Positions 10,871 through 23,448 of a stretch of DNA of 64,000 nucleotides are shown piece after piece (within the stretch, counting starts at the first letter, position 1; each line of letters opens with the position of its first letter). Origin of the DNA: Oscheius onirici (Eukaryota; Nematoda; Chromadorea; Rhabditida; Rhabditidae); contig OW051468.1 in the NCBI GenBank assembly GCA_932521025.1, forward strand, positions 4,650,064-4,714,063, given 5' to 3'. The notes beneath the pieces are model-generated. The model was not told the DNA's origin, searched no databases, and was given only the letters and a program-made list of their open reading frames with translations. Position numbers and translations under genes: made by a program.

Positions 10871-13800
10871 TTAGGACGACTGGATAACAGTATACAGCTG
10901 CTGGGGAGGTATAGCCATTGGCATTGTGGCAGGCACAAACTGGGTAGGATCCATTGGAATCTTGCTCAAGTACTGCGGATCGACCATTGGAGGATCGGAA
11001 GGAGTACGAGATCGGACGGTGACCATAGCCTCACCAAACTGATTGGGAGTAGCCATTCGGGTAAAGACTACCTGTAAAAGAATCGGTTGTTTATCAGATT
11101 CGGAAGAATATTTACATTCTCGACGACAATGTTCTCGTTCTGGAAGTGGGCAACAATCTCTCCGACTCCAATGCCACAGACAAGATTGTAGAGCATCAGC
11201 TGCTGAACCTGACCGGGAAGGAGCATGTTCGGGCTGACAGGAGGAGAAGGATACGGCCAACCGAAAGCCGGAACACCCATCGGCATATGCATGGGAGGCA
11301 TTCCTAGAAACTTTTATTTTGCCCTAAATATTCTTACCTGTAATGAATGGCCTCTGAGGTAGCATGAGTGGCGGCGGATGGGGAACAACAGGCGCTGTCG
11401 GCTGCATTACCACATGCATGTCGTCTGGAGAGCATTGGAAAACCTGTTACCATTTCTTTGATAACTTTCGGAAAACTTTCAAACCTCAATATAGCGAGTC
11501 TTCTTGCCAATGACCATGAACTTGTTGTGGCAAGTAGCTGCAGCAGCTGCGGCAGTCTGTTCGTTGCTCATCTGGATGAAGCACTCGCCGGAAGGATGTC
11601 CTTGACTGTTGAAGACCATATGAACTCCTTGCAGCTGGATGTATCGAGCATGTTCGCCGAGGAAGTTGAGTACTTGGGCCACCTGGGCTTCGTATGGCAG
11701 ACCACGGAGACGAATACAGTCACGACGATTGCCGGTAGGAGTGGTCGGCTCGGTTGATCGCTTGACTACCTGAAAAACTAGTCAGTTAGCACTGAAAAAA
11801 AGCACGTTTCTGATCATAGTCTTTCTCAAGTTCTTATTCGTGAAAGTAGAATCGATCTTTGACCGGCTGCTGACCCCGGCCCCCTGTTCAGATAGATGGG
11901 TCTGGGTAAATAGGGGAGAAGAAAGTGAATGTCAGTCTTGACAGGCGCGCGATAACGCCTCGTCGCACCGCCAGATACAAAACAGTCACGATTGATTCTC
12001 TCTCACCTGCTGGACCTCGGCATTGGTTGATCGGAACAGCTCGATGTAGCGGTTTCCAATGGTCTGACGATGCTTGAGAAGGGCACGCAGACCACTTTCC
12101 TCGTCAGCGAATTGGACGAAAGCATCGCCCGTGGGTCGAGAATCGCTCCTCGTCACGAAGAGAACCTGGTCCATGATTTGACAACTGTTGGGCTCGACGG
12201 CGAAGAAGTCGCGCTGCAAAATGGTTATGGTAATGAGGGATGGGAAGGTCAGAACTGTTTGTTCCGAATGAGTAGAGGAGATCGACGGAAGTGTTCGACC
12301 TTTACATCTCACAGTTTTCGAAATTTTCCCGCTGATAGTATCTCGTGTCGGCGTGACAGAGGCGCGAGGTTTTTTGTTCCCTAGTACGATAACACTTGAG
12401 CAATTTGGCTTTAAAATACTTTTGAAAGAGATTTTGGTACGATCGAGAGAGAAGAGACTGTGGTTGCTAAAACTTTTAAGAGCGTTGTAGTCGAAAATAC
12501 CAGAGAGAGGTGATGTTACTGGAATCTGATCAAGACAAAACACGTGGTAACTCGCTGAACAGAAGATAGTAGGTTCGAGCCAGAAGGGACACATAATCAC
12601 AGAGTCTTCTGCTTGATAATGACGGCAATTAATGTTCGGACTCGCGCGGAATTGCCAATCAGGCCTTTCGAGGGAAAAGAGAGAGTTGCTAAACAAGCGT
12701 CTCGTCCTCCAAGGGGTCATAACCCTTGCCCGTTAAGTGCCTCTCCGTCAATGGCAAGCTGGTTTTCACTACTGTTTTGACAGAACAACCCTCCTCTACC
12801 TTCGAACCATTTTGGGTCAGAACGCCCCCTCTCACACACCAGGACCGGCTGCACAAACGGACAACTGTACAAATTGAGCGAAGGGGAGTATTCTGATGAA
12901 GTTTGCTAGATATGTGTGAAGAGTGGACTGGAGGGTACACTAAACGGTATTTTGGACTACTTTTCGGACTCCTGCTGTGAGAGGAGCGAGATCAAAACAG
13001 CCAAGTTTCGATGACGTTCGAACGGAGGGATACAAAAACTCTCAGTGCCCAAAAGTTTGACAAGACGATTCTCGCCAGAGCACCAACTCGGCTGATACTC
13101 TAAAACTTTATTCTATTACCTATGTCGAAGATTATGGCTAATAGCTGATACGAATATTTTCATTTCCCATGAATAGCTTGTCTAGAACCTAGTTCAGCTT
13201 TCCTTCCTCCTATCATCTATAGACAACCATGAAACCAACTATCCCCTCGTTAGATAAAGTCTGTCATACTTGTCCCCTCATTTGAAAGCTGCCATCAAAA
13301 TGGGCCACTATGAGCCGCATTATGTATACAGAAGGGCTCATTGATCCCGCTTTTGAACTGTGGGGGTGGATGGATTATTGTCGAAATGGATCTGCCAAAG
13401 AGTGTAATCGGGTACTGGATTGACAGGCGGAGAAAGTATCGTGAAGGAAGTTTTCGCGTGTTCACAAAGTGCAGGTGTCTGTTGTTTTTGTCTTACACCC
13501 CGTTGCCAACTGCCCGCTCTCTGTTCTCTTTTCTTGGTCTCTGAATAATTTCCCAGAAAAAAAATATTTTTAGTCGAAAAAAAAGAAGAAGAAAACTCAC
13601 AATCTGCTGCTCAGTGCAGTCGTAGGGAAGACCACGCATGCGGACAATCATAGCTGCTCCGGCTGAGACGAAGCTGACGGCTTCGGAAGAGGAGCCTGAA
13701 AGAGAGTTGGAAGGACAGAGTGGAATTGGCAGGAAGCCCGACAAGCAGATGGAGATAAGAGACACTGACCCGCCACTGCCAACCGCCAGTCACTCGCTCT

Positions 13801-16800
13801 CTGTTGCTCTCTCGGCTGTTCTCAGAAGTAACTTTCCGGGAAAAGGCGGTTTAGAGGAAAACGACTCAAGTCGTTTTCCTCTAAACCGCCTTTTCCCAGA
13901 AAGACTACTCGTTCTAACTATATCTCATATCGCAGATTCCAATAACTTGTAGGTAAATACAATGACTTTTTAGTTGGTCATTATTTCTGGATACAGTATG
14001 ACAGACGTTACAGAAAGTCGTATTCTCTAGACCTTTCTGTTCTACAGAAAAACTGTCGTGACAGGTCTTCTTTATATTAGAAACCGCAGTAAGTCTTACC
14101 GAATTCTGGAACCGCTACCATAATAGTCGGAAGTGAATGTAAGGGAGGAGCCAAAAAGTTATTGACATACACGTGGAAGAGATGCAAATGTGACTTCCCG
14201 ATGGACAACAGAAAAATCGGCTTATCAGTGTGTTGGGTAAGTTGAGTAAACAGCAAAACAAGTTCGGAGACCATAAAATATTTTGATGGTCACTGGAACT
14301 TGGCAGAATCCAGAAAATCAAGCCTCTTATCTCATGTCAAAAAGGTCTTATCTTCCAATAAGGGATGAGATCACTTTCCGGCAACAGACACACCCATACC
14401 TTTGTAGTACATTCGCTCCAGGAGAGGCGAAAGAGAAAGCTGTGACTGGGCCCGGAGGGACACGTAGCAAATGACAATATCGAACGTGATTAGCACAGCT
14501 GCCGATTTGGGGCGGGCCCGGCACAGAGACTGTATGGAGCCGTGATATCAGCTCACAAACTCTATTTGGAAGTCTAATTGACACTGGCGGCGGGAAGACT
14601 GTAATTAGTGTTTACCATGAGGATAGTGGATCTACTGAATCATTGGGAAGCTATCTAAAAATTAGACGGACAAGGACCGCAATTAGACACACCCCTTTAC
14701 TTTTTAGAATTAGGTTCAACATCTCTGCTGTACAAGAGCGGGTTTTTCAAAGTGGGAAGATTCTGTTTACAAACGGAGAAAGCTGAAATAAAGGAAGAGT
14801 TCTTAATACTTAACAAAACCAGCAACAGTCTGCAACCCGGGCTACAAGTTCAGTTGCACCTGAACCGGTTTCCAGGCAGGATATATGCGATCGTTTTGAG
14901 AGTAGAGCAAATGTCCTCACACTTGACACGTTTCATGGCCAAATATGGGAAAGTCTCTCGTAGAAAAGAGCGGAAGACGTGGCTTTTGGCGAGGGACAAC
15001 ATAGACTGACTAAAATGATCGATTGGACATAACGGAGACTATTTTATAGATCGGGGCCGGGTCTGAGAAGTAGGCTAATGGTCTCTGGAACTTACTGTGG
15101 CAAAGATGCCAGAGAAGATCGTCAAGCGGCTGTCCGGACATGTTTCTTCGGGTTCTACGCACTCTGGGCCAATTGGTCCAGGGAAGAGAATGCACAGCGG
15201 GCATGTTTCCTAGGCTACGGTTTCGAGCTTTTTGACAAGATTCGTCCTCCTTTTCCAATTACAGACGAGAAGAAAAGAACGTCAGCACTGGCCAAAGGAG
15301 TGGGAAGGCAATAACGGGGATTCGAAATCCCACGACTGATTGGCAATCGATGCGAGACTGTGAGGGGCTCTCTCCCAATAAAGGGAGCCCTTTCTCTCTT
15401 CCTTTGTTACCAAAACTAAAGGCGCCGAATTTTCATCAGTCGGCTGGCAAGAACTATGAGTCAAGCCAAGGGGGAATCGACAGTCATAGAGCCTCTTGGC
15501 CAAAGAGAGTAGATTTTCGTGGAACAACAATGAAACACGTAATTGAGCAGTGGAACGGCAGCGTGCACGACCGAAAATTAGGAAAGCTTTGGAATGAAAG
15601 ACCTTTACCAACATTGGTCTTTCAGTGAGAGTGTCTGATTGACAAGGGAAGCTTGTAAGGCTAGGTCGACGTTTGAAGACAAGTCTAAGCTAACGGATGT
15701 AGTATCCTCCCGAATTGACTGTACTTCTTCCTGTGCCGGAATCTGATCGTATAAAGATTTCATCTGCTGCCATACGTGTCGTCTAACTCCGACCTGATAT
15801 TACAAGCTTCAGGATTGCGCGTTGGACTCGAAACTTTTGATAAGACTCGATTTGAAGCAATCTAAAAGAATGTAAAAGTCTTTCTAACATCCTTTCTATT
15901 GGATTCTAAGTGTCGCAAGAGACTGACAAGTGAGTGTCTAGTATAGGCTCTCCTATAAAGTATGGGAAAGGATGTGATATGTGCCCATAAAGACTGCCTG
16001 TTGAGTCCAGAAATCGTTGAACATAAAAGTGAAAATAAAATTATAACTCACCGGCTGCTACTTGAAGGAACTCTTCTGATGTCGCCTTGTACACTTCGAT
16101 ATATCTGAAAACTGTTAGTCTTCTCCTCAGTTTCGGTAGGTAAACAACCTTGATAAAAGGAAGTGTCGATGTCTTTTCAAGGCTAGTTCTCTCATTTTGG
16201 CTGTGCTGAAACGGACAAGAGCTTCGCCGTTCCGTCTGCCTTCGGTGGAAAGACACAGCGCAATACCGCCTCTGAAGTGAACATATATTGCTTTCGGGAG
16301 GACAATCGTGGGTCAAAAAGAACGATTTTTGGAAGGAAAGACTGCGTTTTACGATTCGCTGTTTTCACTTCTCTTGTTTGAGTAAAACGGCTTTTGGAAG
16401 GTAGTGATTGTTATTCCTGTAGGTTCATACAGATAGTGAAGGTTCAGTTATGACAACTCACGGTGCAATGTCCAGGCCGGCAAAGAATTGAGCGACGTGA
16501 CTGTCGGACGCCTGCCAAGGAAGTCCTCTGGCTCTGACGACGACATCTCCTTCAATCTTTGTCCCGGGCTCACTGAAAGACGGAAAACTGTCTCAGAATC
16601 TCAAAGCCAACACCCGGTTCCCGGTTCAGTAAACCACAATCACCTTTCTACGCAACTCACACTCTTCATGTCAAAAAGATCTCGTCCTGTTTGTGAATTA
16701 TTCAATTTGCCCCTCTGTTTATACTCACCAGACAGCTGCTTCTACTCCGAGCTTCACGTCCTGGACGACGGCTGCGAGTTGATCTGCAAATAATAAGCGT

Positions 16801-18184
16801 AAACAAGTGGTGACAGTCCGAGCAATGCCCGGCGGGAAAGTGTACTTGAGGCTTTCAATGGCAAAGAGTTTTTCACTGGACTGGGCAAACTGTGTGCCAA
16901 GGGTTTGAGGCCAGAGCCATATGTTTCTCTCTTCCTTTTCACTGTGTGTTATCCTTCAGAAGGGCAACATAATTTGAAGTGTCTAAAGATACTGTCCAAT
17001 TTTAAACTTGTCAAATTGAGAAATATAGGATTTCTGACTGACTGTGAGTCTGCTGTCCTCCCCGTGTGACGTGTTCGTGAATTCGGCCGTGGACACAAAA
17101 GGGTCATCCGGGGGCCTGTCACCCACTGTTGACACTGTTGGCCTCTCGCCTGTTTGGCTACCTTCCGACTTCCTGCTGGAAAAGACAGGAGAAAGAGGAG
17201 CCTAATGGACTTCTCCAGGCTCCCGTTACGTAAGACACTGTGAGAGAGTGACCCCATTGTAAAGGGGACAACCGGTTGGAGATCGAGAATTAGCCACTCG
17301 CTGTGGGTTGGTGAAAAAGAAGCTCAAACGAGAGTTCTGACTGAGACTCTTACTGTTATCGTAGCACTCTTCGTAAAACAGTCTTCAAATCAAGGTCTGT
17401 CGGAAACTAATAATTAGAGATGGAATACTATGATATCCGCTGTGGGATCAATAAGAGACTATGTCTATACGATAAGGATCCTTTCTGTATGTGTAGAATC
17501 GATCATCCCACTCTCTTCCTTCTGATGAAGGCCATCGCTGTTTTTGCGGCTGAAGAACCACCGACCGACCCGGGACACACAACTTTGCGCTCGCGAAAAC
17601 TGTGTCAGACCTCTCGATCTCTATTTCCTTCCAACGCAATAGTGAAGATGGAGAGACTCACCGTCAGAGGCTGATTCGATTCTCTTCTGAATCTGTTCAC
17701 ATTCCTGTTCCATCTCTTCTGGCACGATAGTTTCGTCCAGCTCGGAGAGGTCAATGTAATGAAGAAGGACTTCAGGAACTGGGAGACCTTCTTTGACCAA
17801 TTGAGGCAACAGATACTGACGAAGAGGTTCAGGTGTAGAACAGACCAACTGGCAGTCACCCAGTCGGACAAGAGCCTATTGAATGTAATGAGGTGGATGC
17901 ATGGAGAACTAACCTCGAGAAAAGGAGAACATGGCTCGAGAGGCCCACTGAAAGGACGGTCGAGAGGAGAAGAAAGGGACCTTAGGGTGGCCCTCAGAGG
18001 ACTCGTTCGGACCACCAGGGACACCCGCATAGCTGGACTAGCAGGAGAGAAGAGCGGATCGGGACGAGAGCCGCAGCGGCCTTGGCGACAGGGGGCGGGT
18101 CGTACTGACTGCAAATAGCCCGACCGTCCAGGGCAACGGCACTCAGCTGACCTCAGTCTCTTGCCATCTTGGGTCAATTGTCAT
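10871..18184 (-). CDS. sym-2: ESRP / SYM-2-like RNA-binding splicing regulator
   Basis: Three-RRM regulator of alternative splicing of the ESRP (fusilli) family. The start is probably 18184 ([11 protein letters not shown], then a short intron). An exon at about 17665-17870 reads [20 protein letters not shown], matching the region before RRM1. RRM1 is split: [20 protein letters not shown] near 16490-16560, then [11 protein letters not shown] and [19 protein letters not shown] at 16050-16275. RRM2 is [17 protein letters not shown] (13610-13660) plus [19 protein letters not shown] and [15 protein letters not shown] (12007-12215). RRM3 is [19 protein letters not shown] to [16 protein letters not shown] (11437-11770). 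The tail ends [10 protein letters not shown] at the stop 10871-10873. Introns are far larger than in neighbouring genes, and the gene exactly fills the space between the two SSQ arms. The first exons are the least certain part. Confidence 0.88.
13838..13897. repeat. 60-nt perfect palindrome in an ESRP intron
   Basis: Two exact 29-nt arms (gggaaaaggcggtttagagg... and its reverse complement) separated only by ca. It lies about 140 nt upstream, on the minus strand, of the exon opening RRM2. It could form a very stable RNA hairpin or be a minimal foldback element. Confidence 0.9.
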
Positions 18185-18916
18185 TTTAAGGAGAAGGTTC
18201 AGAAGATGCCGACGGAGGCCATTGGTTCCAGGAGGACGAAAACAGTCGTAAAGGGGGCCCGAAAGTGGAGATTCGGGCGAACAAGGCATTCGAGACTGTG
18301 AGAATTCAGTGAATTCAAGTAGAATCTAGAATTGGAAAGGTAAAAGAAACTGATATAGTTTTAGATGTTTTTGAAAGCATATTGTCGAAACTGTCTCAAC
18401 AGCCAGATACCGATCTACCTAATGGGGTCATTGCACGATTGCTAGAAACTGATACCGCTCAGCTGGAGGCGTTTCAAAGAAGACGGAATAAATGGCGGTC
18501 CTAAAATGTGGTCGAATCAGCCATCTCCAGCATGAAACTCTGTGATCAAAAAGCCTTCGCCTTCTGCGCATAATCCAAACTCCCGCGCACAAGCAATGTC
18601 CATTACGTGTGATTTTCCCCCTGTAAGTTGAAAACTTCTCACTCTTTCCCTGTTCTATGTGTTCAATAAATTATTTTATTCATGCTGTATGTTGAAGGTG
18701 TGAAAAACAGAAAGAAACCCGGAGACAGAGACCGACCAAGAACAAACTTTCATAGCACTTTGGCTCGTCTAACAAGTCAGAACATGTTTGCTTCCGATTT
18801 GTCTGCTTACAGTAATGGTACTGTAATAACTAATGTAATAACCTTCAAACATAGCAAAGACTCACTCTAATCTCTGCAAAAACAACTTGAACTTAGACTT
18901 TAAATTGTCAGAAACG

Positions 18917-18930
18917 TTGGTATATAAGGA
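18917..18930 (+). promoter_or_regulatory. TATA-like element of the SSQ gene
   Basis: ggtatataaggag lies about 45-55 nt before the SSQ start codon. The same sequence stands in the left arm near 10314-10326. Spacing fits a TATA box with a very short leader. Confidence 0.55.
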
Positions 18931-18972
18931 GTCTTCTCGAGAAGAGCCATTCAACGTCGATCGACTGCTGGG

Positions 18973-19869
18973 ATGACGTCTGCCTACCTCGGTCTGGGAG
19001 CTGGTGCTGGAGGAGCTGGACAACAATCGGCCTACTTCGGAGTCGGAGGAACGCCTGCTGGTAGCTCTACCCCGAAGCCATCCGTCGGCCCGTCTGGAGG
19101 AGCTGGACAGCAATCGGCCTACTTCGGCGTTGCTGGTGGAGGAGGAGGAGCTGGCAACCAGTCGGCCTACTTTGGAGTCTCTGGTGGCAGTGGAGCTGCG
19201 AACCAGGCCGAATACTTCGCCGTCAATGCTCCTGCTGTTCCTTCCGGCTCGTCTACGATGACTGCTGTTAGTGGAATCCCCGGAGGACAGTCTTCTACCA
19301 TGACTGCTGTCGGAGCCGCTCCAGCCGCTGGCAGATCTACCATGACTGCTGTCGGAGCCCCGACCGGATCTTCTACGATGACCGCAATCGGTGGCCTTCC
19401 TGCTGCTTCTTCCACGATGACTGCCGTCGGAGGTGCCCCGATCGGAGGATCCACCATGACCGCCGTCGGAGGAATTCCCACTGGATCTTCCACGATGACC
19501 GCCGTCGGAGGAATTCCCACTGGTTCTTCCACTATGACTGCCGTCGGTGCTGCTCCTGGACGCTCGACTATGACTGCCGTTGGAGCCCCGATCCCTTCTG
19601 GTTCCTCGACTCCTGCTGCTGCCACTTCTCCCGGATCTGGTGGTGGTGGAGCTACTTCGGCCTACTTCGGCGTCACTGGTGGAGGAGGAGCTGGAAACCA
19701 GTCGTGCTACTTCAGTGCTCCTGGAACTGACGGAACGTCTGCTCCGAAGACGTCTGGAACTGCTGCTGGTGGAATTCCCGGCCAATCCGTCTACCTGGGA
19801 ACTGGATCTGGAGCTGGTGGCTGCGCTGGAGGAGGAGGAGCCCAGTCCGCCTACTTTGCCCCCAAGTAG
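18973..19869 (+). CDS. SSQ-like sperm-specific repeat protein, intact copy
   Basis: Single-exon gene encoding 298 residues, starting MTSAYLGLGAGAGG and ending QSAYFAPK. The layout is an N-terminal block of QSAYFGV repeats separated by Gly/Ser linkers, a central array of about ten STMTAVG/STMTAIG units, and a C-terminal block with TSAYFGV, NQSCYFSAP and QSVYLGTG. Two cysteines occur near the end. There is no signal peptide or membrane segment. Repeat motifs and absence of introns match the nematode SSQ (sperm-specific class Q) family; the molecular role of that family is not established. An AATAAA lies about 10 nt after the stop. Near-identity with the minus-strand copy at 9338-10270 indicates recent duplication or continuing gene conversion. 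Confidence 0.85.
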   Translation: MTSAYLGLGAGAGGAGQQSAYFGVGGTPAGSSTPKPSVGPSGGAGQQSAYFGVAGGGGGAGNQSAYFGVSGGSGAANQAEYFAVNAPAVPSGSSTMTAVSGIPGGQSSTMTAVGAAPAAGRSTMTAVGAPTGSSTMTAIGGLPAASSTMTAVGGAPIGGSTMTAVGGIPTGSSTMTAVGGIPTGSSTMTAVGAAPGRSTMTAVGAPIPSGSSTPAAATSPGSGGGGATSAYFGVTGGGGAGNQSCYFSAPGTDGTSAPKTSGTAAGGIPGQSVYLGTGSGAGGCAGGGGAQSAYFAPK

Positions 19870-20103
19870 AGTGACAATCTAATAAAGATGTGTCAAAATG
19901 TTCTTTTGTTCTCTTATTGTTAGCTTCCTCCTTGACTCGATTCCCTTCTTTTTTTTCTGCTATCTTCTTGACCCTGCTTTGGTTTCCATCTTCTCACGGA
20001 GTCTGTTCAACACGCGTAGCTGACAAACACTAGAAAAATTTTGGGAGCTTGATTACAGTAGTTTGAATTTTACAAGTTGCGGGAACGTCAAACACCTATT
20101 ATG

Positions 20104-20456
20104 TATCTGTAGCAGTTGAAATTGACCGGAAATTCATTATTTTGGGTTTTTTATTTATTTTTTCCATTTATTTGTCATTTTTTTTCTATCAAAATTGATA
20201 GATTGATTTATTCCTCATCTTTTAAGACCAAAACCAGCCGTTTATTTAGACTAAAAGCTTAGCTAAGCCCAAAACAACCAAACATAGCTTGTAAAATTGT
20301 TTTCAAGTGTATTTTTCCGATTTTTTTGGTCGTTTGGTATCAAAACGTTCCAAATATACATGCATGTGGTAATGCAGCCGAAAAAGATCGATAAAAATAG
20401 GAAAAGTGAAATTTCCGGTCAATATCAACGGCTGGTCAATTTCAACTGCAACATAT
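20104..20456. mobile_element. MITE, diverged relative of 6156-6509
   Basis: The left end gtagcagttgaaattgaccg and right end gctggtcaatttcaactgca.. repeat the termini of the 6156-6509 element in opposite orientation. The interior shares the tttttccatttatttg.. and cctc.tcttttaagaccaaaa stretches. The right terminus appears partly duplicated (two ggtcaat motifs). Non-coding. Confidence 0.65.
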
Positions 20457-20840
20457 CCTTCTTTAATTTTCGCGCTATCACATTGTCCCTTCTCGTTTTT
20501 TTTTGCTGTTGCTTCAAACAGCTTCCATAAAAAATCATGTCAAGGTACGCAAGTTTGTCCCGCAATTTAGCGTTACATAGAAGACCCTTGGCGAAATGAC
20601 TCACGTTAGTTCTAACCTTGACGTCATTTCTTTCACAACGTTCCTGACTCACACTGTTCGAAAACCGTTCCAGCAAACCTTTATAGCAGAAGTGTCTCTT
20701 TACTCGCCGTCACGTCTTTATTGTTTCATTTGTTTTTGTTATTCCGCTTGTTTTTCAGCCGAATCACTTATAGCATTTTCTTTATTTCGCTCATTCGTTC
20801 TTTTACTTCTATTTTTTCAGAACTCACATCAAAAGTCGAA

Positions 20841-21640
20841 ATGGGACAAGGAGAAAGTTCCATGGCACTGGACAGTAAGTTTCAGCTTTTGTTTTTCTCT
20901 TACTTTGGAAAAATCCGTACTTTCCATACACATCTGTTTTAGAACATCTTTTCGAGTTGAAGTTTGCTGCCAAGCAACTGGAGCGAAGTGCAGCAAACTC
21001 CGAAAAGCAGGAAAAGGTCGAAAAGGACAAACTGACTGCTGCTATGAAGGTAAACCTATTTTTTCTATCTCGAATAATTTCTTTTAGAAAGGAAACTTGG
21101 AGGTTGCCAAGATCCATGCCGAAAATGCCATTCGAAAAAAGAACGAAGCTGTCAACTACATCAGAATGGCTGCCAGAATTGATGCCGTCGCTGCTCGAGT
21201 ACAATCAGCTGCCACACAGAGAAGAGTAACTCAAAGTATGGCCGGCGTCGTGAAAGCCATGGAAAGTGCCATGAAGAGCATGAATTTGGAGAAGGTGCAA
21301 CAGCTGATGGACAGATTCGAGCGCGATTTCGAAAATTTGGATGTTCACACGGCCACGATGGAACGGACTATGGATGGAACCACTGTTCTCAACGCTCCTC
21401 AACACCAGGTCGACCAGCTCATTGCCGAAGCCGCCGACAAAGCCGGGTATGTCTTTTCGTTACGGTTTAATTGTCTAGAAACTCCTTTTTGCGGTGAAAA
21501 TAAACTGATAACAATATTTCAGAATCGAACTCAATGCAGAATTGCCGTCATCGATTCCTACAGCTCTCCCAAGCTCTTCGGCCAGCGTTGCCGAAGACAA
21601 AGACCTCACAGAACGTTTGGCGGCTCTTCGAAACATGTAA
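20841..21640 (+). CDS. did-2: CHMP1 / DID2 ESCRT-III-associated protein
   Basis: Snf7-family ESCRT-III accessory protein that recruits Vps4 to endosomal ESCRT-III for disassembly. Exons are 20841-20874, 20943-21049, 21088-21446 and 21523-21640, giving 205 residues in frame. It starts MGQGESSMALD and continues with the basic helical core LFELKFAAKQLERSA, KIHAENAIRKKNEAVNYIRM and MNLEKVQQLMDRFERDFENL. It ends DLTERLAALRNM, the type-1 MIM motif (leucine/arginine helix) that binds the Vps4 MIT domain. Length and sequence match CHMP1A/CHMP1B. An AG acceptor sits about 20 nt before the ATG. The gene lies upstream of ETF-beta on the same strand, 435 bp apart. Confidence 0.95.
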
Positions 21641-22075
21641 AAGTCAATTCACGATGTAAATACTGACTCCCATTGCGAGTAACGTCCCCTCTTCCTCCAA
21701 AATTGTGTAGTGTGATGCTCACTTCTCAAAATGTATACACGTCCGTCCTAAGTACTCCAATTTATCGCAGTTGTCACCTTCTGCCCTTTTTTTTAAATAT
21801 CGTAAATTGTGCACATTTTGAATGAGAAATTAAACTGACTATATCGGTCTTTGGCGCTTCATTCTGGCTCGTATTCCAGTTTTGTTCCTTTTTCAGAATC
21901 TATTTTCTTCGTTTTGTAACTTTTAGTGGAGACGAACTTGAAGGTGCGTGTACTTTGGACTCTCGATCCGTTATCACACTTTTGTTTTTCGTCGTGACTT
22001 TCTTTTCTCCACTAAAAACAAAATTTACCTTTTTTCTCTTCTAATGTTTATTGCCTGTTATAGTATTATTTTAGC

Positions 22076-23448
22076 ATGCGGATTCTCGTCGGAGTGAAGA
22101 GGGTCGTCGATTACGCTGTCAAGGTTTGTTATTTATTTCTAGAAATCAATGATTTTGAAAATTAATGCTCTTTATTTTGCCAGAAGTATACTCTAACTGA
22201 GCATAAGGAGGGGAGCTTTGTGCGCACATTGAGTTTGAGACAGGAAAAGCAAGTGCGCAATGCGTGTTCTTACGACTTTGTTCGTTTCTTTGGAGAGCTG
22301 GGACAGTGATTTGATCACAGACACAAGAGAGGTATGGGAGGGGAACTAGGAGTAAAGAACTTCGACAGAGGAAAGTAATCGGTGAAAACGAGGAATGTTT
22401 AACTTTTGCCCTAGAAGGACGTTTTTATCCTTGTTAACAAAAATCTGTTCAGGTTCGCGTCAACCCGAACAAGACTTGCGTTATTACCGACGGTGTCCAG
22501 CACAGCATGAATCCCTTCGACGAGATTGCTCTTGAGGAAGCTGTCAAACTCAAGGAGAAGAAGATTGCCACCGAAGTCGTTGCTTTCTCTCTCGGAAGTG
22601 CCAAATCTCAGGAGACTTTGCGCACAGCTTTGGCCAAAGGAGCTGACAAGGCCATCCATGTCGAGGTATCTTGTTTAATTTATCTGAATTGCATTTTAGG
22701 TGCCTGACGCCGAAGTTACCAAGATTGAGCCTCTTCACGTCGCTCAAGCTCTCCAAAAAGTCATTGAAAAGGAGAAGTTCGACCTCGTTTTCGTTGGAAA
22801 ACAAGCCATCGATGACGATGCTGGACAAACTGGAGCTCTTCTTGCTGGACTTCTCGACTGGCCTCAGGCCCTCTATGCTAGCAAAGTAAGCTGTTTTTTC
22901 TACTTTTTAAACGATAGTGTAGCAGGTACAAAAACTGGCGCGAAACACAAGAAATTTGATAAAGCCGAGATTTGTTGGTGTGTGTGTGTGTGCAAAACAC
23001 GAGGTTTTATGCATACATGATTCTAGCCGAAACAAATTGGGCTGGGTGCCTCAGAGCGTCTTGAACCAAAAATTTCAATTGTGCTGTTCAGGTCGAAGGT
23101 GATGCTAAACATCTGAAGGTGACCCGCGAAATCGACGGTGGATTGGAGACTGTCAACGTAAAGACGCCTGCTGTACTTTCTGCCGATCTCCGCCTCAATG
23201 AGCCCCGCTATGCTACTCTTCCCAACATCATGAAGGCTAAGAAGAAGCCCCTTCAGAAGATGACACTCAAAGATCTCGGAGTTGATGCTACGCCGCAGAC
23301 TCAAATTCTAGAGGTAGACGCTCTTTCAGCCCTTCTTCAAAAGCAGTTTTAGGTTACTGAACCCCCTGCAAGACAAGGCGGTGGATTCGTGGCTGATGTT
23401 GCCGAGCTCGTCACAAAACTGAAAGAAAAGGGCTTTGTCAAGGCTTAA
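22076..23448 (+). CDS. etfb: Electron transfer flavoprotein subunit beta
   Basis: Mitochondrial matrix protein that, with ETF-alpha, carries electrons from acyl-CoA dehydrogenases to ETF-ubiquinone oxidoreductase. Exons are 22076-22123, 22453-22665, 22700-22885, 23092-23313 and 23353-23448, totalling 254 residues, the normal family length. It starts [16 protein letters not shown], followed by VRVNPNKT and [17 protein letters not shown]. The nucleotide-binding fold shows [19 protein letters not shown] (AMP site region) and the ETF-beta signature around [17 protein letters not shown]. The recognition-loop region is present around [20 protein letters not shown]. The ATG follows the acceptor tattattttag by one base, consistent with trans-splicing. 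Intron 1 contains a fragment of the dispersed repeat. Confidence 0.96.
22199..22335 (-). repeat. Fragment of dispersed repeat in ETF-beta intron 1
   Basis: aaggaggggagctttgtgcg followed by caggaaaagcaagtgcgca is the reverse complement of the end of copies B and C (gcgcacaaagctcccctcct, gcgcact.gcttttcctgtc). The fragment enlarges the intron to 329 bp, while the other introns of this gene are 34-206 bp. Confidence 0.7.

Larger units (their letters stand above)
18540..19990 (+). repeat. Right arm of 1.5-kb inverted duplication (SSQ)
   Basis: Inverted copy of 9210-10704. Its inner end starts inside a copy of the ESRP 3' flank (tgtgatcaaaaagccttcgc...), although no ESRP coding exon adjoins it. 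This suggests the right arm derives from the left one. Confidence 0.9.

Noticed and set aside
22971-22995. CRISPR or satellite array at the tgtgtgtgtg run
   Set aside because: Simple dinucleotide run in an ETF-beta intron; no spaced repeats anywhere in the window and the genome is eukaryotic.
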